Origin: Scatosoma sp045643825
GTDB lineage: Bacteria > Bacillota > Clostridia > Christensenellales > Borkfalkiaceae
Assembly: GCA_045643825.1 (NCBI GenBank)
Contig: JAZRFV010000029.1
Coordinates: 1 to 24,214 of the forward strand
Direction of reading: 5' to 3'
DNA length: 24,214 bases
Numbering within the stretch: the stretch's first letter is position 1; the number at the start of each line of letters is the position of its first letter. Shown in pieces: positions 15,065 through 22,934 of this stretch. A model generated the notes under the pieces. The model ran no database searches. It had not been told where the DNA came from and was given only the letters and a program-made list of their open reading frames with translations. Position numbers and translations under genes: made by a program.

Positions 15065-17211
15065 GAAAGGACGAATTATACGAACAAAGCGCCGACGCAC
15101 CCGATTATATTTATTTCCAAGACTTTCCGGATATGGATGCCGTGCAATACCGTTTTGCGGGCTTGCACGTGCATCAAAGCCTTGAGGTTTTGGTTGTATA
15201 TAAGGGTATGATGCGGTGTATGGTGAACAACCACACGGAAGAAATTCCTGCAGGTAGCATTTTTATTGCAAACAGCTACGACACCCATCACTACGAATAC
15301 GTAGGTAATGCGGCGGCGTATATTTTGGTTATCAGTAAAGAATTTTTCTCGCATATTATCGACGAGAATACAGAATTTAACAATTTCCTTCATCCGACTG
15401 CTGACGTGTGGGAGGAAATGATGTCCCATCTCCAAGGTGCGTACGACAAATTCAAGGGCTTTAACGTCCTGCAAAAGAATGGCTTTGTCAACACGTTGAT
15501 GGGGCTGCTGTATGACAGCGATTTATTGCGTAAAAAAGTCAAAAATGTAAATAAAGAATTTTTTATCAAGGTTAGCGATTATATCTCGGCGCATTTCGAA
15601 GAGGATTTGCGTTTGCCAACCTTGGCGAAGAAATTCGGGTATAGTGAAAACTATTTTTCCGCTCTTTTCAATAAAACCGCAGGTACGAACTTGAACGAGT
15701 ATGTAAACAGCGTTCGTATCCGTAAGGTTTTGGAGATGAAGAGGAATTGGGAAAAGAGATACACCTTAAAAGAAATTGTAACTCGTTGCGGGTTTAATAG
15801 TATGGAAACATACTACCGTGTATTAAAGAAATACAAAGCAAGCAACGGCAACCGTGATTATAAAATTATAGGAAATAACGAGTTTAAATTTGACTCTAAT
15901 AAAAGTGAAGGTAAAGAAATGAAAAAATTATGGACGGTAATCGTAGGTTATGGTAATAGAGGACAGGTGTATGCGGAATACGCCTTGGGTTGCCCTGATG
16001 AATTGGGGATTGCTGCAATTGTTGACCCCAATCCTTTCAAATTGCAGGAAGCAAAGAAACGTTTTAACCTTTCCGATGATCAATTGTTTACTTCGTATGA
16101 AGAATTTGAAGCTAAGAACATATATTGCGATTTCGTTGTAAACGCAACGATGGACCAATATCACTATGAAACGGCAATGAAAATCTTGGCTGGCAAGCAC
16201 GATATGTTGATGGAAAAACCCATCGTTCCCAACGCAAAGGAATTGATGGATATCAAGGCGCTTGCTGACAAAAATGGTTGTAAAGTATTCGTTTGCCACG
16301 TATTGCGTTACACCCCTTACTATCGCACGATCAAGAAATTGCTTACTAGCGGCGTAATCGGTGACATCATGACGATGGAAATGAACGAACACGTTTGTAT
16401 CGCTCACTACTTGACGGCATTTAACCGTGGTAAGTGGAACAGTGAAGCAAAATGCGGCTCGGGCTTCCTTCTTGCAAAATGCTGCCACGATTTGGACTTG
16501 GTTTGCTGGTTGAACAACGAAACGGAACCTGATAAAATCTTCAGTATGGGCAGCCGTTCGCAGTTTGTTAAGGCAAATAAACCTGAAGGGGCAACGGAAT
16601 ATTGCTATCAATGTAAGCACGAAAGAGATTGTCAGTATTCGGCAATTAAATACCACATTGATACGGATGCAATGCCTTTCCTTGTATGGGATAAAATGAA
16701 CAAGCCTTACGATGAAATCACCAAAGAAGAAAAGATGGAATTCTTGAAGACGGACATCTATGGTAAGTGTGCTTACGATAACCTTGGCGATCTTGTAGAT
16801 AGACAAAACGTTATGGTATCTTTCAAGAACGGTTCTACCTGCTCGTTTACGTTGGTTGGCGGCGCAACGAAGGCGGATAGATATATCCACCTTGTTGGTA
16901 CGTTGGGCGAAATCGAAGGTAAGTTGGAAGAAAATAAGTTCGTTATTCGTAAATATATCGATGGTTCTTACTCTGGTACAGTTGAAGAAATTAACGTAGA
17001 AAACGAAATTATTAACAACGTAAAACATGGCGGTCACAGCGGCGGCGACTTCGCAATTATGCACGACTTGGTTGCATACTTGAACGGGGATAGAAGCTCC
17101 CTTTCGATTACGAAGTTGGACGATTCCGTAAACGGCCACTTGTGTATTTTCGCCGCAGAAGAATCGAGAAAGACGAAACAGATGGTATCTGTTGATTCCT
17201 TGAGAAAATAA
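15061..17211 (+). CDS. In-frame fusion: AraC-family regulator + Gfo/Idh/MocA oxidoreductase
   Basis: One 716-codon ORF. Residues 1-~275 are an AraC regulator: cupin-like ligand domain (FAGLHVHQSLEV, EEIPAGSIFIANSYDTHH) and two helix-turn-helix units (LRLPTLAKKFGYSENYFSAL near 182; YTLKEIVTRCGFNSMETYYR near 234). Residues 287-716 are a complete Gfo/Idh/MocA dehydrogenase: nucleotide fold G296-Y-G298-N-R-G301, catalytic-lysine motif E385-K386-P387, C-C-H476-D477, and a Cys cluster C515-x2-C518-x5-C524. A ~12-20 residue polar linker joins them. The start is TTG overlapping the upstream TGA, with GGGG upstream. ATG at 15919 (M287) has GAAGG 8 nt upstream, so the oxidoreductase may also be made alone. 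The AraC part uses several TTA codons (15076, 15523, 15766, 15823); the oxidoreductase part has essentially none after codon 290. Two products from an originally separate gene pair are likely. Confidence 0.85.
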   Translation: MRKDELYEQSADAPDYIYFQDFPDMDAVQYRFAGLHVHQSLEVLVVYKGMMRCMVNNHTEEIPAGSIFIANSYDTHHYEYVGNAAAYILVISKEFFSHIIDENTEFNNFLHPTADVWEEMMSHLQGAYDKFKGFNVLQKNGFVNTLMGLLYDSDLLRKKVKNVNKEFFIKVSDYISAHFEEDLRLPTLAKKFGYSENYFSALFNKTAGTNLNEYVNSVRIRKVLEMKRNWEKRYTLKEIVTRCGFNSMETYYRVLKKYKASNGNRDYKIIGNNEFKFDSNKSEGKEMKKLWTVIVGYGNRGQVYAEYALGCPDELGIAAIVDPNPFKLQEAKKRFNLSDDQLFTSYEEFEAKNIYCDFVVNATMDQYHYETAMKILAGKHDMLMEKPIVPNAKELMDIKALADKNGCKVFVCHVLRYTPYYRTIKKLLTSGVIGDIMTMEMNEHVCIAHYLTAFNRGKWNSEAKCGSGFLLAKCCHDLDLVCWLNNETEPDKIFSMGSRSQFVKANKPEGATEYCYQCKHERDCQYSAIKYHIDTDAMPFLVWDKMNKPYDEITKEEKMEFLKTDIYGKCAYDNLGDLVDRQNVMVSFKNGSTCSFTLVGGATKADRYIHLVGTLGEIEGKLEENKFVIRKYIDGSYSGTVEEINVENEIINNVKHGGHSGGDFAIMHDLVAYLNGDRSSLSITKLDDSVNGHLCIFAAEESRKTKQMVSVDSLRK
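15907..15921 (+). promoter_or_regulatory. Internal ribosome binding site and start for the oxidoreductase half
   Basis: GAAGG (15907-15911) is 7 nt before the in-frame ATG at 15919, which begins MKKLWTVIVGYGNRG, exactly the usual start of a free-standing Gfo/Idh/MocA protein. Confidence 0.55.
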
Positions 17212-17231
17212 TCAAAATAAGGAGAAAAACA

Positions 17232-19901
17232 ATGAGAAAATGGTTTAAAAGCTCGTTAGTGCTTGCATTGAGCCTTGTAATGTTCTCGGGTTGTGCACTC
17301 CCCTTTGGCGGTGGCACGGCGAATAACAGTTCGCCGGAAAGCGCTGCGAAAAAAGAGAACGTGCATACCGTACATTTTGACCTTTGCACGACCTATAAGA
17401 CGAACGTAATTGACGATCAAGAAGTAGAGTCGGGCGACGTAGCAACCAAGCCCGCTGTTGCAATTCTTGGCGACAACCCCGAACGTTGGGAGGTGCAGGG
17501 CTGGTACAAGGATAAGGAATATACCCAACCTTGGAACTTTATCATTGATACGGTAGAAGAGGATATGACCTTGTACGCAAAATGGACGAAAAACTTCGAG
17601 GTTACCTATTATTTGGGTGACGAAGTAGATGTGCCTATGTATAAGCAGTACGTTCAAGATGGTCAGCTTGTTACCGATTATGAAAAGCTTGCGCACGGTT
17701 ACGAAAGCAGCGGCTTCTATACGAATGCAAGATTCACGGAAGAATTCGATTTCACGAAGCCCATCACGAAGGATACGAATATCTTCATCCATAGAAGTGA
17801 ATATTTCTACTTCAGCGGACACATGCTTGGTACCCGTACGGACCTTTGCACGATGTTTGCGGCTACCAGCGGTAAAGGTTCTACCCCTGGTACGGTAGAA
17901 TACAAGGAAGACGAATCTGGCGAAGGCTACGCAGAGATTAATTTCGGTTATTCGACGGCGGCGGATCCCCATATGCTCGTAAGAAATATGGCGATTGACA
18001 TCAGCAACTCCCAAAAGGTAGAGGTTACCTTCAGAAACCTTGGTAAGGCAAGCTCTTTGAAGTTCTACTACGTTGTACAGATGGCTGATGGTACGTTTAC
18101 GAACGGTGAAGGGCCTCACGAAGACAACGCATTCTTGTATAGATACAAGGACAGCGAAAAGGAAATGGATCCTAACGGCGAATGGTCGACTGTAGTGCTT
18201 GATTTTGCCAGCACCTTGACCAACGGCGTATCGACCTGGGGTATTTCGTCTGTTTTGACGCAGCTTCGTATCCAATCTGGTTACGTATGCGAAAACGAAG
18301 AAGACCTTTCCAACGTTGTACAGATTAAATCCATTAGAGGTATCCCTGACGAAACGTACACCTCTACGGATGACTCTGAAAACGTAGCGGCACTTCGCGT
18401 ACACGACGATGCAACGGACGTTCAAAATGCGGCAAACTCGCAGGCGGACGTATGCGGTTGGACCTTCCCTAAAGATTTCGAAGATGCAAAGAGCAGTAAT
18501 GCAGAAATCTACGAAAAGACGGATGGCTTGTTGTTCTACAGCCCCTTCCGTTCCTCGAAGACGAGCGTTACCTTCGGGCTTTCTGAACTTGCTGACGGCA
18601 GCAAAGAAGAAATCAATTTGGATCAAAAGACGACCATTCGTATTCGTTTGACCAACTATGGTTATTCGAACAAGCTTACGATGGAATATAAGAACAAGAT
18701 CGGCCGTGGTTCCAGCGTGGATTTGGCGATTGCTCCTTGCATGGGCGAGCCTGAAATGAAGGAATACGTAATCAATATGTACGGTGCGAGATTGTACGAA
18801 GGCACGTTGAATACGTTGGGCTTTGTTTACAATGCAATCGGTATCAACAACGCGATTATGATCCACAGCATCGAGTTCCTTGACTTCGAACGTATGGATA
18901 TCCCTGGTATTAACTTCAACGATATGTACGCAGGCAACGACGCTGAAAATCCTTACTGGACGACGGTAGAAAACGCAACGATCTCGTACACGGGTAGCGG
19001 CCTTAACACGGGTGCAACCAAGATCGATACGCAAGACGGCGGTTATCTTGAAAGAGCATGCAGCATCACCAACGCTGGTTACGAATCGATGTCCTTGAAG
19101 TTTAAGGATGTAGAAGGTATCAGAAACGTAATCGTTGAGTTCACCATTGACGGCGTAGAAGAAGAATACTCCTACGATATGATGTCGGATGACGTAACGA
19201 CGGCACAGGGCTGGAAGACGATGACCATGTCCTTGACGGAAAATGATCAATCGCAAGGCCAAATCAAGAACGTGAAGGTACGTTTCGTTGGCGAAGGTAC
19301 GATTACCATTCAAGAAATCCGCTTCAATATGCCTAAACATAGTGGTTTGGACTTCTCGACGGGTGAAGTAGTTACTTCCGTTACCGCTTACAGCTGGGAT
19401 GCTGGTATTATCAGCTACGACAACAGCTTGTCGGCTGGTGCACTTGCAGCAAGCTTCAACGAAGCAAACCGTGAGGTAGGTATGGTTCGTTATTACTTCG
19501 ACGCTATGTTGAACTACTACAAGCAGGGCGAAGGGAACATTGACATCACGGAAAAGAGCAAGATCATCGTTATTTATAGCAACATGAGCAGTGTAAACGC
19601 TTTGAACGTAGGTGTTGGATCTATCAATATCACGGAAGGCGATTCTTGGAAGACTGACCACGCGGAAATCGGTACCACGGGTAGTGGTGGTATGTTGAGC
19701 AATTTGCCTATTAAGTCGAACATGGCGAAGGGCGAATGGGCTGCGCTTGAAATCAACCTTTCGCAATTTGGAGGCTTCGTGGACGGCCATGCAGGTAAGG
19801 CGATTAACGAAATCGGTATCCAGCAGGGTTACCAACAATCGGGCGACATGATTACCGTATCTGGTGAGACGGTACATATCCGCGCAATTATCATTATTTA
19901 A
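17232..19901 (+). CDS. Large surface lipoprotein with InlB-type repeats and beta-sandwich modules
   Basis: An 889-residue lipoprotein of unknown function. The signal peptide ends at lipobox MFSG|C21, followed by a Gly/Ser tether (ALPFGGGTANNSSPESA). Residues about 46-116 are an InlB B-repeat/Flg_new-type unit, recognisable from VQGWYKDKEYTQPWNF and the closing DMTLYAKW; residues about 120-190 are a more diverged second unit (SSGFYTNARFTEEFDF). The rest reads as about four diverged beta-sandwich modules, each ending in a strand pair such as VQIKSIRGI, IMIHSIEFLDF, ITIQEIRFN or VHIRAIII. That layout is common in carbohydrate-binding modules, but I recognise no named family and no catalytic motif. 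SD AAGGAG lies 8 nt before ATG. No TTA/CTA/TCA codons occur from about 17259 to 19877, which points to high expression. The likely role is binding glycan outside the cell for the importer; this is inference from context. Confidence 0.8.
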   Translation: MRKWFKSSLVLALSLVMFSGCALPFGGGTANNSSPESAAKKENVHTVHFDLCTTYKTNVIDDQEVESGDVATKPAVAILGDNPERWEVQGWYKDKEYTQPWNFIIDTVEEDMTLYAKWTKNFEVTYYLGDEVDVPMYKQYVQDGQLVTDYEKLAHGYESSGFYTNARFTEEFDFTKPITKDTNIFIHRSEYFYFSGHMLGTRTDLCTMFAATSGKGSTPGTVEYKEDESGEGYAEINFGYSTAADPHMLVRNMAIDISNSQKVEVTFRNLGKASSLKFYYVVQMADGTFTNGEGPHEDNAFLYRYKDSEKEMDPNGEWSTVVLDFASTLTNGVSTWGISSVLTQLRIQSGYVCENEEDLSNVVQIKSIRGIPDETYTSTDDSENVAALRVHDDATDVQNAANSQADVCGWTFPKDFEDAKSSNAEIYEKTDGLLFYSPFRSSKTSVTFGLSELADGSKEEINLDQKTTIRIRLTNYGYSNKLTMEYKNKIGRGSSVDLAIAPCMGEPEMKEYVINMYGARLYEGTLNTLGFVYNAIGINNAIMIHSIEFLDFERMDIPGINFNDMYAGNDAENPYWTTVENATISYTGSGLNTGATKIDTQDGGYLERACSITNAGYESMSLKFKDVEGIRNVIVEFTIDGVEEEYSYDMMSDDVTTAQGWKTMTMSLTENDQSQGQIKNVKVRFVGEGTITIQEIRFNMPKHSGLDFSTGEVVTSVTAYSWDAGIISYDNSLSAGALAASFNEANREVGMVRYYFDAMLNYYKQGEGNIDITEKSKIIVIYSNMSSVNALNVGVGSINITEGDSWKTDHAEIGTTGSGGMLSNLPIKSNMAKGEWAALEINLSQFGGFVDGHAGKAINEIGIQQGYQQSGDMITVSGETVHIRAIIII

Positions 19902-19910
19902 TAGAAGAGT

Positions 19911-21215
19911 ATGAGTAATTGTAAGAAAATACTTTGCGCAATTGCGGCGCTGTGTCCTTTTGGCACGGCGCTTGCAAGCGTTTCAAAAATAGACGTATCC
20001 GCGCAAGAAAATCAATCGCTTTGTTCCTTTGAAGAGGTAATGTCCCCGATATGGAAGGGCACAACCTCTTACATGGAGACGGTTTTACCCGTAGGAAACG
20101 CATACGGTGGTATTGATCCCATTTCCCTTTTGTATCCCATTGAAGAAATCATTGAGGTGAAGAATGCGGAACTGACGGTTACCTACAAAGAGGGCGTGGA
20201 CTATGTTGTGTCGGGGGGGAAGCTGATTATCGCGGACGATGGAAACATCCCCGTTTTAAGCTATAGGACGTTCCACCCTACGACGGGACAGGCAGGCTTC
20301 GAGGATGTAAACGGCGGTTATATTTGCTTCCACGAAGAGGATTATTTCCACCAAAAACAAATTGTGGTTACCTATACGCACACCAAGGCGTACGATGGCT
20401 ACGTTCCCGAAAGTAAGCAGGCTTTGTTGCCTAACATTACCGAAAAACTCCAGGCGGGCAAGGATATTGACTTGCTTGTGTTTGGCGATTCCATCTCGGT
20501 AGGGGCAAACTCGTCGGGTTTTGTCGGCGCCTCACCATATTTACCCAACTATGCGCAGCTTTTTGCCATGCAAATGGAAAAAACGTATGGCGGTAAAGTG
20601 AAGCTTACCAACCCTTCGGTGGGTGGTAAGGGTGTCAATTGGGGGTTGAGCGAAATCGACGATATTTTGTCGGGCTTGACCAATTTAGACCTCGCCGTGC
20701 TTGCGTTTGGTATGAACGACGGCCATATGTTTGCGGTTGATTTTGTACAAAAGAAAGCGCTTTTGGTTGAAAAGGTGAAGGAAAAATTCCCCAACGCCGA
20801 CGTAATGGTGATTGCGACGATGTTACCCAATCCCGACGCGAAAAACTTTAACAAGAATCAATCCCTTTTCCACGACGCTTTGGTAGAAGCTTGTGAAAAG
20901 GAAGGGGTTGCGGTGGTCAATATGACCGGTATGCACGCTTCGTTGTTGGAGAAAAAACGCTATGCGGATATGACGGGGAACAACGTCAACCATCCCAACG
21001 ATTACTTGGCGAGGGTATACGCGCAAACCTTGTTCGCAACCCTTCAAGAAGAGGTTGAGGAAGAGGAAGAAATCCCCACCGAAGAAAGCGTTGAACAAGA
21101 TACGACTGTTTTAGCTCAATTATTGTCGGGCTGTAGCGGTAGCGCATCCATCGGGCTTACGGTGGCGGCTATGGGTACGGCGGCGGCAACGTTAAAAAAG
21201 AAAAAGGATGATTAA
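19911..21215 (+). CDS. Secreted SGNH/GDSL hydrolase with C-terminal GCSGS-TM-KKKK tail
   Basis: A predicted extracellular esterase/deacetylase of 434 aa. After an N-terminal signal peptide (cleavage near residue 23) comes a beta-rich accessory domain (about 40-165), then the SGNH core (about 185-385): block I G192-D193-S194 (nucleophile), block II Gly in VGGKGVNWG, block III G267-M-N269-D270-G, and block V with H361 (NVNHPND). The residue three before the His is Asn358, where Asp is usual. An acidic stretch (EEVEEEEEIPTEE) then leads to LLSGCSGSAS, a hydrophobic helix and KKKKDD, which looks like a C-terminal sorting or anchoring signal. SGNH enzymes commonly remove acetyl groups from polysaccharides; with the importer next door, trimming esters from the captured glycan is a reasonable inference. 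Gaps are 9 nt upstream and 3 nt downstream. Confidence 0.87.
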   Translation: MSNCKKILCAIAALCPFGTALASVSKIDVSAQENQSLCSFEEVMSPIWKGTTSYMETVLPVGNAYGGIDPISLLYPIEEIIEVKNAELTVTYKEGVDYVVSGGKLIIADDGNIPVLSYRTFHPTTGQAGFEDVNGGYICFHEEDYFHQKQIVVTYTHTKAYDGYVPESKQALLPNITEKLQAGKDIDLLVFGDSISVGANSSGFVGASPYLPNYAQLFAMQMEKTYGGKVKLTNPSVGGKGVNWGLSEIDDILSGLTNLDLAVLAFGMNDGHMFAVDFVQKKALLVEKVKEKFPNADVMVIATMLPNPDAKNFNKNQSLFHDALVEACEKEGVAVVNMTGMHASLLEKKRYADMTGNNVNHPNDYLARVYAQTLFATLQEEVEEEEEIPTEESVEQDTTVLAQLLSGCSGSASIGLTVAAMGTAAATLKKKKDD

Positions 21216-21218
21216 ACT

Positions 21219-22913
21219 ATGAAAAAACTTGCAGGTTTGATGGCATTGCTTATGTCTTTGAGTTGTTTCACGGGTTGCCAAGGCTTTATCAACAACCTTC
21301 TTGGCGGTAAAACGAGTGAAAACGTTTCGGGAACGACGGAAGAGAGTATGGACGTGTTGGGCGAACAGGAAATGGTTACCTTGAACAAGGGTGAAAGCAA
21401 GACCTACGCTGTCAACAAGGACATCACGGGTAAAGACTATATCAAGATGCTTGTAAATACCAACGTAAACTTGGTTGGTCAATTCCAATACCACGACGTA
21501 GCGGACAACAACAAAATCATAACGGAAGATTTCTTCATTGAAAAAGGCGATGGGGTGAACGACGTAGAATTCAAACAATTCTTCGACCGTTTCCGTAAGA
21601 CGGGGCATGGTTTGTTCGACAAACAGCTCCTTTCCATCACGGTTACCAACGTAGATAATGCGGAAGGTAAGGTGCAAATGAAGAAGGCGACGGTTACCAA
21701 CCGTGTGATTGACGAATTTGAACGTGAAGTATACGTTACGAAGGGTAAAATTAAGGTAGGTGCCGACCTTGCAACGGGTGGCACGCTTACCTATTTACAG
21801 CGTTTGGATTACGAAGGTCAAACGATTGACGAAGTAATTAGAGACGAAGAGGTTGTTATCGACGTTAATGCAAAAGCAACGTTGGATGGGGAAGACGATC
21901 AATTCCTTTCCTCCGAGGTAAACCTCATCAATATTTTCGACGCAGGTCGTCAGTTCCAACAAAGCTACTACGCTAACGTTGGTGGTACGATGGCTGACAC
22001 CCCTGAAAAGATGAGAGAAGGTGGCTATTCTAACTTCGTTCAACCCCCCGATTATGGCTCCAACGGCTACAACCGTGGTTTCTGTAAGACGGCGGACATA
22101 AATGGCTACTACTGGCCGTATAACCCTGTACAGGGTGGCGACGTAGTCAGCAACCCTTCGCAAATCATCGATTATCAGGTAAGTGACAACGAGATCTACG
22201 TTAAGATTCGTGCAATGGACTGGTCGAAGGGCGACAACGGTGAAGGCTACACGGGTACGGTTATGGGCGGTGTAACCACCAAATCGTACATGGAAAACTG
22301 GTACACGATTAAAGGTGGTATGGTATACGTAAAGAACCGCTTTGTGGATTGGAACGGCTTTGAAGGTTTGGAAAGTGTTCCCGTGCATAGCAACGAGTTG
22401 CCCGCGGCATACGTTGTACATCCCTTACATAATTACGTTTGCTACAATGGTAGTGATACGACCTGGAATGGCGAATTGACGACGGTAGAAGCACCTGGTT
22501 CTTGGGTAAAAGAAGCCGTTAGAAACCAAAACCCCATCGAACATTGGTTTGCTTGGGTAAATGATAACAACTTCGGTGTAGGTGTTTACGTACCTGGTAC
22601 CGACGTATTCGTTTCGGGTAGATCCAATTCGTCCACGGGCCAGAAGCTCAATATCAACAGCGACGCTTTTGACAGCCCCTTGACCAACGAATATCGTTAC
22701 AACAAACCCGAAGCAACGTCGAAATGGACCAGCTGCTACGTAAGAAATACCTCGTATACCGCACCCGTTGTGGTTTGGACGATGAAATCCTACGTTCCTA
22801 TGGAATACACCTACGTAATTTCGGTGGACTACGTAAACGTAATGCGTCAGCAATTCAAGTCGCTTGACGAAGCAGGTGTTGTTAACAACGAAATGCTCAA
22901 GAGCTGGAACTAA
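21219..22913 (+). CDS. Lipoprotein of an unnamed family, DAGRQ/YNPVQGGD type (copy 1)
   Basis: A 564-residue lipoprotein. The signal peptide ends at lipobox CFTG|C20, followed by a polar tether (INNLLGGKTSE). Residues about 50-170 are a beta-rich domain (VTLNKGESKTYAV, IKMLVNTNVNLVGQFQYHDV). The main domain (about 185-564) carries striking conserved blocks: D241-A-G-R-Q-F-Q-Q-S-Y-Y, Y301-NPVQGGD, and S356-YMENWYTIKGG, then HSNELPAAYVVHPL and WFAWVNDNNFGVGVYVPG near 445. I recall similar blocks in unannotated secreted proteins of other glycan degraders, but I cannot name the family. Conserved D, R, Q, Y and W are typical of sugar-binding or carbohydrate-active sites. SD AAGGATG lies upstream and the gap after the hydrolase gene is 3 nt. 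A full-length paralogue follows directly. Confidence 0.8.
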   Translation: MKKLAGLMALLMSLSCFTGCQGFINNLLGGKTSENVSGTTEESMDVLGEQEMVTLNKGESKTYAVNKDITGKDYIKMLVNTNVNLVGQFQYHDVADNNKIITEDFFIEKGDGVNDVEFKQFFDRFRKTGHGLFDKQLLSITVTNVDNAEGKVQMKKATVTNRVIDEFEREVYVTKGKIKVGADLATGGTLTYLQRLDYEGQTIDEVIRDEEVVIDVNAKATLDGEDDQFLSSEVNLINIFDAGRQFQQSYYANVGGTMADTPEKMREGGYSNFVQPPDYGSNGYNRGFCKTADINGYYWPYNPVQGGDVVSNPSQIIDYQVSDNEIYVKIRAMDWSKGDNGEGYTGTVMGGVTTKSYMENWYTIKGGMVYVKNRFVDWNGFEGLESVPVHSNELPAAYVVHPLHNYVCYNGSDTTWNGELTTVEAPGSWVKEAVRNQNPIEHWFAWVNDNNFGVGVYVPGTDVFVSGRSNSSTGQKLNINSDAFDSPLTNEYRYNKPEATSKWTSCYVRNTSYTAPVVVWTMKSYVPMEYTYVISVDYVNVMRQQFKSLDEAGVVNNEMLKSWN

Positions 22914-22934
22914 TGGAATAAGGAGATTGCCACA

